This document shows, in pieces, positions 44,480 to 54,114 of a stretch of 64,000 bases of DNA. This DNA is from Oscillatoria sp. SIO1A7 (GTDB taxonomy: Bacteria; Cyanobacteriota; Cyanobacteriia; Cyanobacteriales; Laspinemataceae). Where the stretch lies: contig JAAHFN010000017.1 of the NCBI GenBank assembly GCA_010672965.1, forward strand, positions 45,709-109,708, written 5' to 3'. Numbering within the stretch: position 1 is the stretch's first letter; each line of letters starts with the position of its first letter. The notes beneath the pieces were generated by a model. It saw only the letters and a program-made list of their open reading frames with translations. It did no database searches and had not been told where the DNA came from. The translations under genes were made by a program, and so were the position numbers.

Positions 44480-44740
44480 GCCCACCCTACACCCTACACC
44501 CTTCCCCAACTCCCTACCCCCCACACCTCACACCCCACACCCTACACCCTTCCCCAATCCCCTACCCCCCACACCCCACACCCTACACCCTACACCCCAC
44601 ACCCCACACCCTTCCCCAATTCCCTACACCCCACACCCTACACCCCACACCCCACACCCCACACCCTACACCCGACACCCCACACCCAATTCCCCACACC
44701 CGACACCCCACACCCCACACCCCACACCCTACACCCTAAT
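44480..44740. repeat. Long CCCCACA/CCCTACA heptamer array
   Basis: About 250 bp of heptamers with single-base variants, reaching the stop codon of the MATE gene. Confidence 0.9.
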
Positions 44741-46162
44741 TGTCTGCCATTTGCCCCGCCAAAATACCAGCAATAGTAAGCCACTGCGAACTATCCAATC
44801 TAGAGTGGAACCGAGCCAAACTCCTATCAGCCCCAAGTCTAAGACAAGACTAAAGAAATATGTGCCCAAAATTCTGATAAAAAACAAACCGAATACAGAG
44901 ATATAAAGGGCGCTTCGCGTATCCCCGGCTCCGCGTAAGGCACGGGTGAGAACCAGAGCAACGGCCATAAAAGGCTGGGCAATGGCAGCAACATACAACC
45001 CTGGCACTCCTGTCGCAATAATCTCCGGGTCTCGGGAGAAAATGCCGAGCAATTTATCGGGAATGAGAAAAAACAGGAGGCTGCCTATGCTGAGGGAGGC
45101 TGCTGCGATCGCGATCGCGACCCGAGTGCCAGCGGCGGCTGAGCTGGGACGATGGGCACCGAGTTGCTGAGATACTATTGCTGCCGCAGCAATGCCAAAA
45201 CCATCGGCCATTTCAACGAAAACTATTTCAATACCAATTATTGCTTCGTAGGCAGCCATTGCCACGCTACCGATGCTGCCAATAATCGCTGTATATACCA
45301 TGTAGCAAATACTGCGAAATAGCATTTCGCTAAATGCCGGTAGGGAGACGCGCAAAATTCGACCCAAAGCGGCTAGCTCTCCGCCGCGACCGAGGAGGGT
45401 CAGAGCTTTGGTTCCTCGCCAGAGAACTGCGACCAATATTGTGGCATTAATGGCGATCGCCACAACGCTGCCTATAGCCGCACCTTTTACTCCCAGAGCT
45501 GGCGCGCCAAAGTTACCAAAAATGAGCCAATAATTAATGAAGATATTAATGCTGTTGGCAAAGATAGCGACAATAAAAGGAATCTTAGTATTGCCAGAGG
45601 CTTGCAAAACTGAAGCGGCTATTATCGCCAGCAATTGCAAAGGCATGGCCAAAAGGAGAATATCCAGATAGGCATCGGCATCTGCAAGTACGCCAGTGCT
45701 GCCAAAAGTAAACAAGGCCAGAAATGGTTTTAATCCCAAGGTGCTGCCGAGGGCGATCGCCAGTCCCACTCCCAAGGCCAGTAAAAGGCTGCCCCGCACC
45801 GCTGCCCCTGCCAGTCGTCGCTCCCGAGCCCCAACTGCCCGCCCGACTAGAGCGATCGCCCCCACCGAAAAAGCCGATACGGTGCTGTACAGACACCAAT
45901 AGAAGGTAGCGCTCACCTGCATCGATGCGAGGGAATCTGTAGAGTAGCGACCGAGCATTGCCCGATCTGCCAAAAAGACCAGGCTTTGCAACATCAGTTG
46001 AGCTACTGCCGGTAAAGCCAGCCGCAGAACTTCTTTAACTGTGATGCCCGGGAGAGCCTCGGAGTCGGAGGGTGCTAATATACTTTCGGCCTTTGTCTCG
46101 CTAGCATCGCCGCCTCCCAGCGATCGGTTCTCGATCTCTTCTTCCAAGCTTTTGTCAGGCAT
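44729..46162 (-). CDS. MATE-family efflux transporter
   Basis: 477-aa, 12-helix multidrug/toxin extrusion protein (NorM/DinF-like). After a ~35-residue hydrophilic N-terminus come R-L-A-L-P-A-V-A-Q-L-M-L-Q-S-L, A-M-L-G-R-Y and Q-A-S-G-N-T-K-I-P-F, with duplicated-halves features (G-F-G-I-A-A-A-A-I-V-S-Q-Q-L-G-A and R-G-A-G-D-T-R). It exports organic cations or metabolites using a Na+ or H+ gradient. The substrate is unknown. It has no operon partner. Confidence 0.9.
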   Translation of the reverse strand: MPDKSLEEEIENRSLGGGDASETKAESILAPSDSEALPGITVKEVLRLALPAVAQLMLQSLVFLADRAMLGRYSTDSLASMQVSATFYWCLYSTVSAFSVGAIALVGRAVGARERRLAGAAVRGSLLLALGVGLAIALGSTLGLKPFLALFTFGSTGVLADADAYLDILLLAMPLQLLAIIAASVLQASGNTKIPFIVAIFANSINIFINYWLIFGNFGAPALGVKGAAIGSVVAIAINATILVAVLWRGTKALTLLGRGGELAALGRILRVSLPAFSEMLFRSICYMVYTAIIGSIGSVAMAAYEAIIGIEIVFVEMADGFGIAAAAIVSQQLGAHRPSSAAAGTRVAIAIAAASLSIGSLLFFLIPDKLLGIFSRDPEIIATGVPGLYVAAIAQPFMAVALVLTRALRGAGDTRSALYISVFGLFFIRILGTYFFSLVLDLGLIGVWLGSTLDWIVRSGLLLLVFWRGKWQTIRV

Positions 46163-46230
46163 TATAAATATCTTTAGGCGATTTCTGATATAGCAGTAAG
46201 CGATTAGCTGTCACTGCTCAGCAGTTAGCT

Positions 46231-46355
46231 AGGGAATTTCAAAAAATAAGTTCCCCAATTCGTAGGACGGGCGTCCCGCCTGTCCGTTGTCTGGGACAGG
46301 CGGGACGCCTGTCCTACGGGAAAGTGAGGAAGAGATATTTATTTGGAAATCCCCT
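46231..46355. mobile_element. 125-bp miniature element, copy 2 (AGGGAATTTC... ends)
   Basis: AGGGAATTTC at the left and ATTTGGAAATCCCCT at the right, with a CGTAGGACGGGCG palindromic core. Partner of 43640-43761. Confidence 0.8.
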
Positions 46356-46380
46356 AAAGTCCTGCCAACAAGCGCACTCT

Positions 46381-46533
46381 TATAGCGTTTCTCGCTCTTG
46401 ATGTGAGATACCACCGGCGTTGCATCCCAATATGAGAATCCTCGTTTTACAGCAGAGATGGTCTTGGGGCATGCTGTCGCCCCTACGTTTCTAGGGTCCG
46501 ATCGTTTATTACACTTATTTGAGAACCGCTATA
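46381..46533. mobile_element. 153-bp miniature element (TATAGCG... ends), inverted
   Basis: TATAGCGTTTCTCGCTCTTG to TTATTTGAGAACCGCTATA, with a GCATCCC...GGGGCATGCTGTCGCCCCTACG core in reverse orientation relative to 36738. The overlapping TATAGCATCTTGCAACTGTC stretch after it is a short relative of the 12980 repeat. Confidence 0.85.
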
Positions 46534-46698
46534 GCATCTTGCAACTGTCAAACACCTTAATCAGTAGTGCTATAACAAAGATACTCGATCGAAAATCAGC
46601 TCCGATTCCCCTCTCGGGAGCAGGGATTATTCGTTGTATATAAATTAATGCGCTTCCTTCAAGCTTCAACCCATCCACACCGCCTGCAGGAGGGGAAC

Positions 46699-46780
46699 TC
46701 TTTCAAGGGTATGTTTTTTATGATTTCCTGGCAGGAGCGCGGTCGGTGGGCTGCATGGGTTTCTGGGGCCCGCGCATTCC
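46699..46780. repeat. Partial end of the TTTCAAGGGTATG element
   Basis: TTTCAAGGGTATGTTTTTTATGATT matches the left end of the 185-bp element at 23221. The other end is missing. Confidence 0.65.
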
Positions 46781-46789
46781 TATTACATT

Positions 46790-46901
46790 TAGCACTTACG
46801 CATTGACTCTACTAACGGGGCGATAGCAACGCTCTCCCTGGCGGTGCGCGGGGGGATTGCCCCTACAAAACACTATATCTGGATATTTTGCGTAAGTCCT
46901 A
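46790..46901. mobile_element. 112-bp miniature element with 5-bp target duplication
   Basis: The ends TAGCACTTACGCA and TGCGTAAGTCCTA match the CAGGACTTACGCA family with slight wear. It is flanked by ACATT at 46785-46789 and 46902-46906. The core GATAGC...GGATTGCCCCTAC is longer than in the 24680 copy. Confidence 0.85.
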
Positions 46902-47217
46902 ACATTGGTTTTTTTATAGCAATAGGTTGTCTCGGGAATGCTATCGCCCCTACGCCGTCGATTCGCCTAGAAAACACCAAATCTTGCGGGCGGTGTGGGT
47001 GGGTCTGTTACATCTTCTTTTTCAAGAAAGAATAGTCCCTGCCTCTCGGGAGGGGCTCTCGGCGATCGGCTCTCGGCGATCGGCTCTATGGCATTGAGAA
47101 CAAATAAGTTCGACAGTCAGCTCCTTGTACTGACTAACGAATATAGGTTTGGCTCGAACTTTTATAAAAGTTATTTATACGCAATGCCTATGCCTTTAGC
47201 TGACTGCCCAGAGCTGA

Positions 47218-47369
47218 TATAGCATTTCTCGCTCTTGATGTGAGGTTGCCACCGGCGAAGCATCCCAGGACGGAGGTTGTCGTTCTACGGCCGAGACTGT
47301 CTTGGGGATGCTGTCGCCCCTACATTTCCCATCCCGATCGTTTATTACACTTATTTGAGAACCGCTATA
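47218..47369. mobile_element. 152-bp miniature element (TATAGC... ends), inverted
   Basis: TATAGCATTTCTCGCTCTTG to TTATTTGAGAACCGCTATA, core CGAAGCATCCC...GGGGATGCTGTCGCCCC. It lies 175 bp upstream of the CHAT-TPR gene and might influence its expression. Confidence 0.85.
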
Positions 47370-47544
47370 GCCGATCGCTTCTTTGCCCAATTCCGCTCTT
47401 CCGCTCTTCCGATCTTCCCAATCGACTATAGAGATATATGAAATAGCAGGGTAGCTTGGGGAATAGGTTGTTATACTGATTGGTGTCTGGATAGCGTTGC
47501 TATATGTCTATCTAGCTAGAATAGCCAAGAAAGGAGCGACCAAA

Positions 47545-50223
47545 ATGCCCCATAAAGCACTGGGACGGTATATTGAGTTGGGATTGCTAACTCTAGCGCT
47601 CGTTACAGTTCTAGATCCATCTTCAGCTCGGGGCTCCGAGACCCGCAGCGAAAACCGAGAACCCCGGCACCAATTGGAGAGAGCGCTAATTGCCAGAGAT
47701 AATAGCGCCAGAGATAATAGCGCCAGAGATAATAGCGCCAGAGATAATAGCGCCAGAGATAATATTAATGGGCGATCGCTGTTAAAAAAGGGTCGTACTC
47801 AAGCAGAGTCGGGCAACTTTAGCCAAGCCGCTGCAATTTGGAAAGAAGCATTAGCCCTGTCTCGCCAAGAGGGAGACCTTCTGGGAGAAGCGATAAGTTC
47901 GAGCTACTTATCTTATGCCTACTTGCAGTTAGGGCAACTGGAGCTTGGGCGCGCCACTATCCAAGAAAGCCTAGGGGCGTTGCAAGAGGCATCAGACCAG
48001 CCGGGAGCTTTGATAGTTAAGGCCGGGGCGCTCAATACCCAGGGCAATATCCAACTGGCAATAGGGGAAACCCAAGCTGCCCTAGAGAGTTGGCAAGATG
48101 CAGAAGAAGCCTATGAATTAGCTGGAGATGAATTAGGCAAACTGGGGGCTCAGATAAATCAAGCCCAAGCTTTGCAAGCATTAGGACTGTACAGGAGGTC
48201 GCGATCGCAACTGGAGAGAGCGCTTTCTCAGCTCCAATCTCAACCGGATAGCCTAGTAAAGGCAACAGGGCTGCGGAGCTTGGGAGTTGCCTTGCAAGCG
48301 ATCGGTAACTTAGAGCGATCGTCAGAGGTATTGCAGCAAAGTTTGCTAGTCAGTCAGAAGCTAAGCTCCGAGTTATCGACAAGCGCTGTCCTCTACGATT
48401 TGGGCAATACTGCTTCCCAGCAAAAGGATATGGAAGCTGCGATCGAATATTATCGGCAAGCAGCGACAATGGCTCCAGGACTTCTAGAGAAAACAGAAGC
48501 GCGCATCGGCCAGATCAATAGCTATCTGGAGCTAAAAAAATGGGAAGATGCGCAAGCATTGCTGCCGGAAATTGAGAGAAATCTGGCCAGTCTGCCTGCG
48601 AGCCGGATGTCAGTTTATGCTCGGGTGAACCTGGCCGAGAGCATGATTAAATTAGAAGCAGGGATTAAAGATTCTGCCAAAAAACTGGGTTCGGAAGCTT
48701 CGATTATCGAGTCTGCGGCAGAGCTATTGGCTGTGGGAGCGCAACAAGCCCAAGACTTGAAGGATGCTCGCGCCGAATCCTATGCCTTGGGTCAGTTAGG
48801 AAAGCTGTATAAAGTTTCCAGCCAGTTAAAAGAAGCGCAAAAACTAACGGAGAAAGCACTGCTGATAGCTGTAGGCATAGAAGCAAACGAAATAGCAGCT
48901 CGATGGCAAGGACAGTTAGGCGGAATTCTCCAAGAGCAATCGGATCGGGAGGGAGCGATCGTTGCTTATACAGAAGCAGTTAATAACTTTAGCGCTCTGC
49001 GCCGAGACTTGGTAGCGATTGATTCCGAGGTACAATTTTCCTTTAAGGAAAGCGTAGAACCCTCTTACCGAGAGCTAGTCAGCTTGCTGCTGGAGTCCGA
49101 GCCGAGCCAAGACAACCTCAGACAAGCGCGGGAAGTAATAGAAGCCCTACAGCTTGCAGAATTAGATAATTTTTTCCGGGAGGCTTGCCTAGATACTAAG
49201 CCGCAGCAAATAGACCAAATAGATAGAAAGGCAGCGGTTATCTATCCGATTATTTTAAGCGATCGCATAGAGGTCATTATCTCGATACCGGGGCAGCCCT
49301 TGCGCAATTACAAAACCCTGTTACCAAAAGCGGAAATAGAAAAAAAACTCAAGCGTTCCAGACAAGCGCTAAGCTTGTCTTTCCCCAAAAACCGGCGCTT
49401 TGAACTTTACGAAACCCTCTATGACTGGCTGATTCGGCCGGCGGAAGCAGAACTTGCCGCAAGCGGTATAGAGACCTTAGTTTTCGTGCTGGATGGTTCT
49501 TTGCGCAATCTGCCAATGCCAGCTCTATACGATGGCGAACGGTATTTAGTGGAAAAATACGGCATTGCCCTGACCCCGGGGTTGCAACTCCTAGCGCCGC
49601 GACCCATAGACGACAGCAGGCTAGCCACTGTAATGGCTGGATTGAGCGAAGCTCGCCAGGGATTTTCGGCTTTACCCGGAGTTGAGTCAGAAGTAGATAA
49701 GATAACAACAAAAGTAGAGAGCAACAAAGTGCTGCTCAACGAGCAATTTACTAATAATTCTCTGCAAAATGCCGTATCTCGAACTAATAGCCCAGTTCTT
49801 CATCTAGCGACTCACGGCCAGTTCAGCTCTAATCGAGACGAAACATTTATTTTGGCCTGGGACGAGAAAATAAAAATAGAAGATTTAGAAGAAATGCTGG
49901 GTATCCGAGAACAAAACCGTTTTAGCCCAATTGAGTTATTGGTTTTGAGCGCCTGTCAGACTGCTAAAGGAGATAACCGAGCAGTTCTGGGATTGGCAGG
50001 GTTGGCAGTGAAAACTGGTGCCCGATCTACAATGGCATCGTTGTGGGCAGTTAGAGACGATTCCACCGCTGACTTGATGACGGAGTTTTACAATCAGTTG
50101 GCTTTGTCGGGAACGGGTAAAGCGGAAGCTATGCGTCAAGCTCAGATATCTTTGTTAAATCAACCTAAATACCAACATCCCTTTTTCTGGGCGGCTTTTG
50201 TATTAGTAGGAAATTGGTTATAG
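47545..50223 (+). CDS. CHAT-domain TPR protein, exported
   Basis: 892 aa from ATG 47545 (AAAGGAG eight bases upstream). A signal peptide or anchor at residues ~8-28 (G-L-L-T-L-A-L-V-T-V-L) is followed by a short R-D-N-S-A pentapeptide repeat (five units, 47693-47765), TPR repeats to ~480, and a C-terminal CHAT caspase-like domain. The dyad is present: H757 in L-H-L-A-T-H-G-Q-F and C804 in V-L-S-A-C-Q-T-A. CHAT-TPR proteins can be proteases activated by partners, some in immunity or cell death. Here the export signal suggests a periplasmic or surface role. DUF928 and CHASE2 genes follow. Confidence 0.9.
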   Translation: MPHKALGRYIELGLLTLALVTVLDPSSARGSETRSENREPRHQLERALIARDNSARDNSARDNSARDNSARDNINGRSLLKKGRTQAESGNFSQAAAIWKEALALSRQEGDLLGEAISSSYLSYAYLQLGQLELGRATIQESLGALQEASDQPGALIVKAGALNTQGNIQLAIGETQAALESWQDAEEAYELAGDELGKLGAQINQAQALQALGLYRRSRSQLERALSQLQSQPDSLVKATGLRSLGVALQAIGNLERSSEVLQQSLLVSQKLSSELSTSAVLYDLGNTASQQKDMEAAIEYYRQAATMAPGLLEKTEARIGQINSYLELKKWEDAQALLPEIERNLASLPASRMSVYARVNLAESMIKLEAGIKDSAKKLGSEASIIESAAELLAVGAQQAQDLKDARAESYALGQLGKLYKVSSQLKEAQKLTEKALLIAVGIEANEIAARWQGQLGGILQEQSDREGAIVAYTEAVNNFSALRRDLVAIDSEVQFSFKESVEPSYRELVSLLLESEPSQDNLRQAREVIEALQLAELDNFFREACLDTKPQQIDQIDRKAAVIYPIILSDRIEVIISIPGQPLRNYKTLLPKAEIEKKLKRSRQALSLSFPKNRRFELYETLYDWLIRPAEAELAASGIETLVFVLDGSLRNLPMPALYDGERYLVEKYGIALTPGLQLLAPRPIDDSRLATVMAGLSEARQGFSALPGVESEVDKITTKVESNKVLLNEQFTNNSLQNAVSRTNSPVLHLATHGQFSSNRDETFILAWDEKIKIEDLEEMLGIREQNRFSPIELLVLSACQTAKGDNRAVLGLAGLAVKTGARSTMASLWAVRDDSTADLMTEFYNQLALSGTGKAEAMRQAQISLLNQPKYQHPFFWAAFVLVGNWL

Positions 50224-50246
50224 CATGAGTTTAGGGAACCCAAGCA

Positions 50247-50662
50247 TATAGCGTTTCTCAAATAAGTTTAATATAGCGTTTCTCAAATAAGTGTAATATA
50301 ATGAGCGATTAACGTAGGGGCGACAGCATCCCCAAGACAATCTCAGCGCCCCGAACGGTAACCCCCGTAATGGGATGCTTCGCCCAAGACTTCCTCATAT
50401 CGCAATTAATTTGAGAAATGCTATAAACGATAACGTAGGGGCGACAGCATCCCCAAGACAATCTCAGCGCCCCGAACGGTAACCCCCGTAATGGGATGCT
50501 TCGCCCAAGACTTCCTTATATCGCAATTAATTTGAGAAATGCTATAAACGATAGGGTAGGGGCGACAGCATCCCCCTTGACTATTTTTGCTTTATAACGG
50601 TAATTTCGGTATTGGGATATTGCATTCCCCGGAAACCTTACATCAATTTGAGAACTGCTATA
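50247..50662. mobile_element. Tandem cluster of TATAGC-type miniature elements
   Basis: After a partial end (50247-50271), a full unit at 50272-50425 is followed by two more units sharing single GCTATA ends (50426-50546 and 50547-50662). The period is 121 bp for the first pair. Each has the GTAGGGGCGACAGCATCCC core. Confidence 0.85.
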
Positions 50663-50785
50663 AATCTCCGTAGTGAAATGCTTGGCCCTAGACGGTTTCG
50701 GTTCCTCAGATAAATCTCTGTATCGCGAGAAGAGCGCTCTTGCGCGATCGCAGTTTGGTATGGGTGCGATTCCTGCGGGCAAATT

Positions 50786-50915
50786 ATATCAAATCCGGTT
50801 AAACAGTCATAGTAGGGGCGGTGCCCCCGTGCCCGCCCCAAACCAATCGGGGCAACCACGGGGGGATTGCCCCTACAGTACGGTATTTATGAAACAGCGG
50901 AAGCGGATTTGATAT
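50786..50915. mobile_element. 130-bp miniature element with perfect 12-bp ends
   Basis: ATATCAAATCCG and reverse complement at the ends. The interior GTAGGGGCGGTGCCCCCG...GGGGGATTGCCCCTAC matches the core of the CAGGACTTACGCA family. Confidence 0.85.
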
Positions 50916-51129
50916 TAGATTTTGAGCGATCGCCTAATTAAGTTAAGCTGTACTGTATTTAATCTGCCTGTTCGGGAAAGAGCGATCGACAACAAAATGC
51001 ATATTGAGTAAAAGCTTGCCACGATTTTACCAAATATACAAATAGTCAATTTAAATGCAGGACGATAGCAGATCTAAGTGCCAAATTGAGACGAGACCTT
51101 AGCCTTGCTTTTTAGGTGAAATTTTGGTT

Positions 51130-51330
51130 GTGTATAATACAAAATACGGTTAAACAATTCCAGTAGTTGTAGGGGGCAGTCCGAGTGACGGTGGCTGCCC
51201 CGAGCTTAGAGGCGATTGCGCTATGCACTTGCGCGATCGGGCTCTCCTGAGCTTGCCGAACGTAATGCTCTCACGCTCGGTGCGCGGGGTAATTGCCCCT
51301 ACAGGATTTATATCACAGCCACGCAGCTTT
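51130..51330. mobile_element. Related ~190-bp element
   Basis: TATAATACAAAATACGGTT at one side and TACAGGATTTATATCAC at the other, with GGGGGCAGTCC...GGTAATTGCCCCTAC between. It is a worn relative of 50786-50915. The remaining DNA to 51690 is AT-rich and shows no gene. Confidence 0.6.
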
Positions 51331-51690
51331 ATACATATTATCAATAAATTAGATTTAGCATAAGCTAAAAATAAATACTTGGATGAACGGCGCTAACCGA
51401 GGTCCCAAGCGGCCGTGCCAGCAAAATTCATACCTGCATAGGTAAATATTCAAAAGTTTTTAGATCACAAATAAAAATAAAATCAAGAGTTTGAGATACA
51501 TGACAAACTCTTGTATAAAAAACTACATAAATTTACACAACATAATCCGTAAAAATACTTATTAATTACAAGAATTGATTAAAAAATAAGACTGAATTCT
51601 TAAAAACAAACTAAGATTTTGCACATACGCAAAAATATCTGCAATACTTAAAATGGTCTAGATTATAGATAGAGGAAAGAGGAAAAGAAC

Positions 51691-52203
51691 ATGAGTTATC
51701 AAAGTCGTGGGAAAAGGCGGTTTTCTTTATTAGCAAGTACCCTAGGTCTTGCAGGGTGTATTTTATCGGTTCCAGTATCGGCGGCAACGTTTTCGACTCC
51801 AGATGGAGTAAGCGGGACTCCACAAACAGAAACCACTGGGGGAGCAACTCGCGATGGAGGTCAATGCCTGATTGATTCTGATAGTTCCTCAGAAGCGCTC
51901 TCCAAATTGCAAAAAGATACTCATCTGCAATTGAGTGAAGAGAAAGAGCGAACCTTTGTGGTTTATGTTCCCGAAACCATAGCTAAGGAGGCTTCTTTGA
52001 CGCTCCAAGATGAATCTGAAAATATTATCTATCAGACCAAAGTGCCAATACCCGAAGGAGGGGGTTCTATCGGCGTTTCCCTTCCGAAAAATATATCCGA
52101 GCTAGAGATTGGCCAACACTATAAGTGGTTGATGGAGATTCACTGCATCTCAGACTTTAGCCCTGAAAATCCCATATTTGAAGGGTGGGTACAAGCCATT
52201 TAA
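51691..52203 (+). CDS. DUF928 protein, short form
   Basis: 170 aa with a signal peptide (residues ~10-33, ending V-S-A-A-T). The DUF928 core is clear: G-G-A-T-R-D-G-G-Q-C, F-V-V-Y-V-P-E-T-I-A-K-E-A-S-L-T-L-Q-D-E, I-I-Y-Q-T-K and Y-K-W-L-M-E-I-H-C. It stops at G-W-V-Q-A-I, where the paralogue at 53361 continues ~70 residues, so the helical tail is missing. DUF928 proteins are periplasmic, of unknown role, and commonly linked to CHASE2 kinases or CHAT proteins in cyanobacteria. AGAGGAAAAG precedes the start. Confidence 0.85.
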   Translation: MSYQSRGKRRFSLLASTLGLAGCILSVPVSAATFSTPDGVSGTPQTETTGGATRDGGQCLIDSDSSSEALSKLQKDTHLQLSEEKERTFVVYVPETIAKEASLTLQDESENIIYQTKVPIPEGGGSIGVSLPKNISELEIGQHYKWLMEIHCISDFSPENPIFEGWVQAI

Positions 52204-52268
52204 TGCTTCTAATGCTACATTGAAATATCGATAGAAAGCGATCGCTTTGTTTTCAGTGTAAAATTTTA

Positions 52269-52389
52269 GGTTCTCCTGGATCTAAGGTGGAAAAGTCAGA
52301 TAGGATACCAAATAATTGAGACGAGAGCCCGAAACCCTTTAATTATCGTTATATATGGGCCGTATTGCCACCACATATCCAAGAGAACC
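52269..52389. mobile_element. 121-bp inverted-repeat element, copy 2 of 15796 family
   Basis: GGTTCTCCTGGATCTAAGG and CCACATATCCAAGAGAACC ends, with GGTGGAAAAGT, GATACCAAA and AATTATCGTT inside. It is diverged from 15796-15927. Confidence 0.7.
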
Positions 52390-52419
52390 GACTGTAAGAT
52401 TTGATAAAAAACAAAATAT

Positions 52420-52447
52420 CAGGTTTTTTACCCAGGCAAAAAACCTG
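52420..52447. terminator. CAGGTTTTTT hairpin
   Basis: CAGGTTTTTT and AAAAAACCTG around an 8-base loop. It may end the transcript of the short DUF928 gene; the stem is AT-rich and weak. Confidence 0.4.
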
Positions 52448-53360
52448 AATTCGCAATCATAATTTTAGCGACAAGCCAGGAACGGCGGTTTCTGGCTATT
52501 TAGTGGGAAAAAATATAGCAAAAATATGGGGATGCAATAATTGCGTATCGCCGAGGGAGCTGCGATTCTGCTTTGGGGAGGGTCAAGTGGGGATGCTCTA
52601 ACGATCTGCGCTTTAAAGCATGAAGGAAACCGCCAGGGTGGTGGCGCTACAGTACGCCCCCTTATCTATTGGCTTGAGAGATGCCTCGATCGCATCCCTA
52701 GTAAGATGAATTTATATCTATGTACTTATATAGCGCTTGAAAATTATGGTTCTTCGGGACAATATTAGTAAAAATGCCGTTAGATAGAGGTCGAAACCCT
52801 TACTGTAACTGGCTTACGGGCTATTAAGGCGGCCCTATCGTTCTATGTCGAAGGTTACCGAAAATGACGCGAATGCCTAAACCGATCGGGCGCGAGCTGC
52901 GTTTTTTGGGGGGAATTTTGCCTCGCGTTAGTCCGGAAGAGCCTAAATTATTTTTGTAAAGATTACTTTGTAAATTGCTAACCGCTGAAACTATTGTCAT
53001 GTAAGGGTTTCAGGGATTAACCGCTAGCAACAGCGATCTTTGCAAGGCTTATACAAGGCTCGCTATATACCTAAAAGTATCTAAATAAACAAACAATTAA
53101 CTGGAAATAGTATTGGCTAAAAATAAGAAAAATGTATGGATTAGGTAAAAAGATTAAAAAAATCTAATGATTAGTTGCCATATTTAAAAAAACGTGTAAG
53201 AATGAGAATAGAGGAATATAGTGCGTCTAAATGATTTAAGCAAAAACTTGTAGGGGTTACCCGTGCCTGCCCCGGTTAGTCTGAGACGGGCAAGAAAACC
53301 CCAAAGCGGAATTTGAAAATTAATTTAGATGGGCTAGAAAAAGGAAGAAGGAAGGGAAAA

Positions 53361-54101
53361 ATGAATAAAAAATTGTCAAAAAGGCGATTATATATCATAA
53401 CAGGAGCCTTAGCGATAGCAGGAACGACTCTGGTGCAAGCAATGCCAGGGAGGGCGGTGAGCTTCTCGACTCCAGAGGGGGTAGAGGGGAAGCCGAAGGT
53501 GGAAACAAGTGGCGGAGCTAGTCGGAGTGGGGGCCAATGCACCCCAGGAGTGGTAGTCAAGCCAGAGGAAGCGATCGCTCCCTTGGTGCCGAATACTAAA
53601 CTAGGACTGACTGTGGCAGAACGTCCGAACTTTTTTGCTTATATACCGGAAACAACTGCCAAGGAAGCTGCCTTCTCTTTGCAAGACGAGGAGCAAAATC
53701 TAGTCTATCAAACTAAGATATCGCTATCGTCTAAGGCAGGGATCGTTCGCATCTCGATGCCAGAGGAAGTAGCCGCTCTAGAAGTGGGCAAAGACTATAG
53801 GTGGTTTGTGGAAGTTCTTTGTAGTGGTGAGGATTTCGATCCTGACAATCCTTTAGCAGATGGATGGGTGCGTCGCACTGAGAAAAATCCCGTGCTACAG
53901 AGCAAGCTAGAGCAAGCAAGCACGAACTTAGAACGAGCAATGGCATACGCAGAAGCAGGAATTTGGCATGAAACGGCTAGTATGCTAGTAGAAGCTCGCC
54001 AGTTGCAGTCTGAAGATTCCAGTGGCTGGGAATTGCATTGGCAAGAACTGCTAACATCAGTAGGGCTTGAGGCGATCGCAACGCAGCCACTCGCATATTA
54101 A
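53361..54101 (+). CDS. DUF928 protein, full length
   Basis: 246 aa from ATG 53361 (purine-rich AAGGAAGGGAAAA upstream; a TTG at 53313 is rejected). Signal peptide ~12-32 ([15 protein letters not shown]), mature [36 protein letters not shown], and a C-terminal helical part ([18 protein letters not shown]). The CHASE2 kinase gene starts 14 bp downstream, so the two are probably co-transcribed. A ligand for the kinase sensor is possible (inference). Confidence 0.88.
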   Translation: MNKKLSKRRLYIITGALAIAGTTLVQAMPGRAVSFSTPEGVEGKPKVETSGGASRSGGQCTPGVVVKPEEAIAPLVPNTKLGLTVAERPNFFAYIPETTAKEAAFSLQDEEQNLVYQTKISLSSKAGIVRISMPEEVAALEVGKDYRWFVEVLCSGEDFDPDNPLADGWVRRTEKNPVLQSKLEQASTNLERAMAYAEAGIWHETASMLVEARQLQSEDSSGWELHWQELLTSVGLEAIATQPLAY

Positions 54102-54114
54102 TAAGACGTATTTT

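Larger units (their letters stand above)
52204..53360. other. Intergenic region between DUF928 genes
   Basis: Holds the element at 52269-52389, a hairpin at 52420-52447, and otherwise AT-rich DNA. A 75-codon open frame (52541) has no family resemblance or ribosome site. Confidence 0.5.

Noticed and set aside
52541..52768. 75-codon open frame
   Set aside because: No ribosome site, no conserved motif, and composition not typical of coding.
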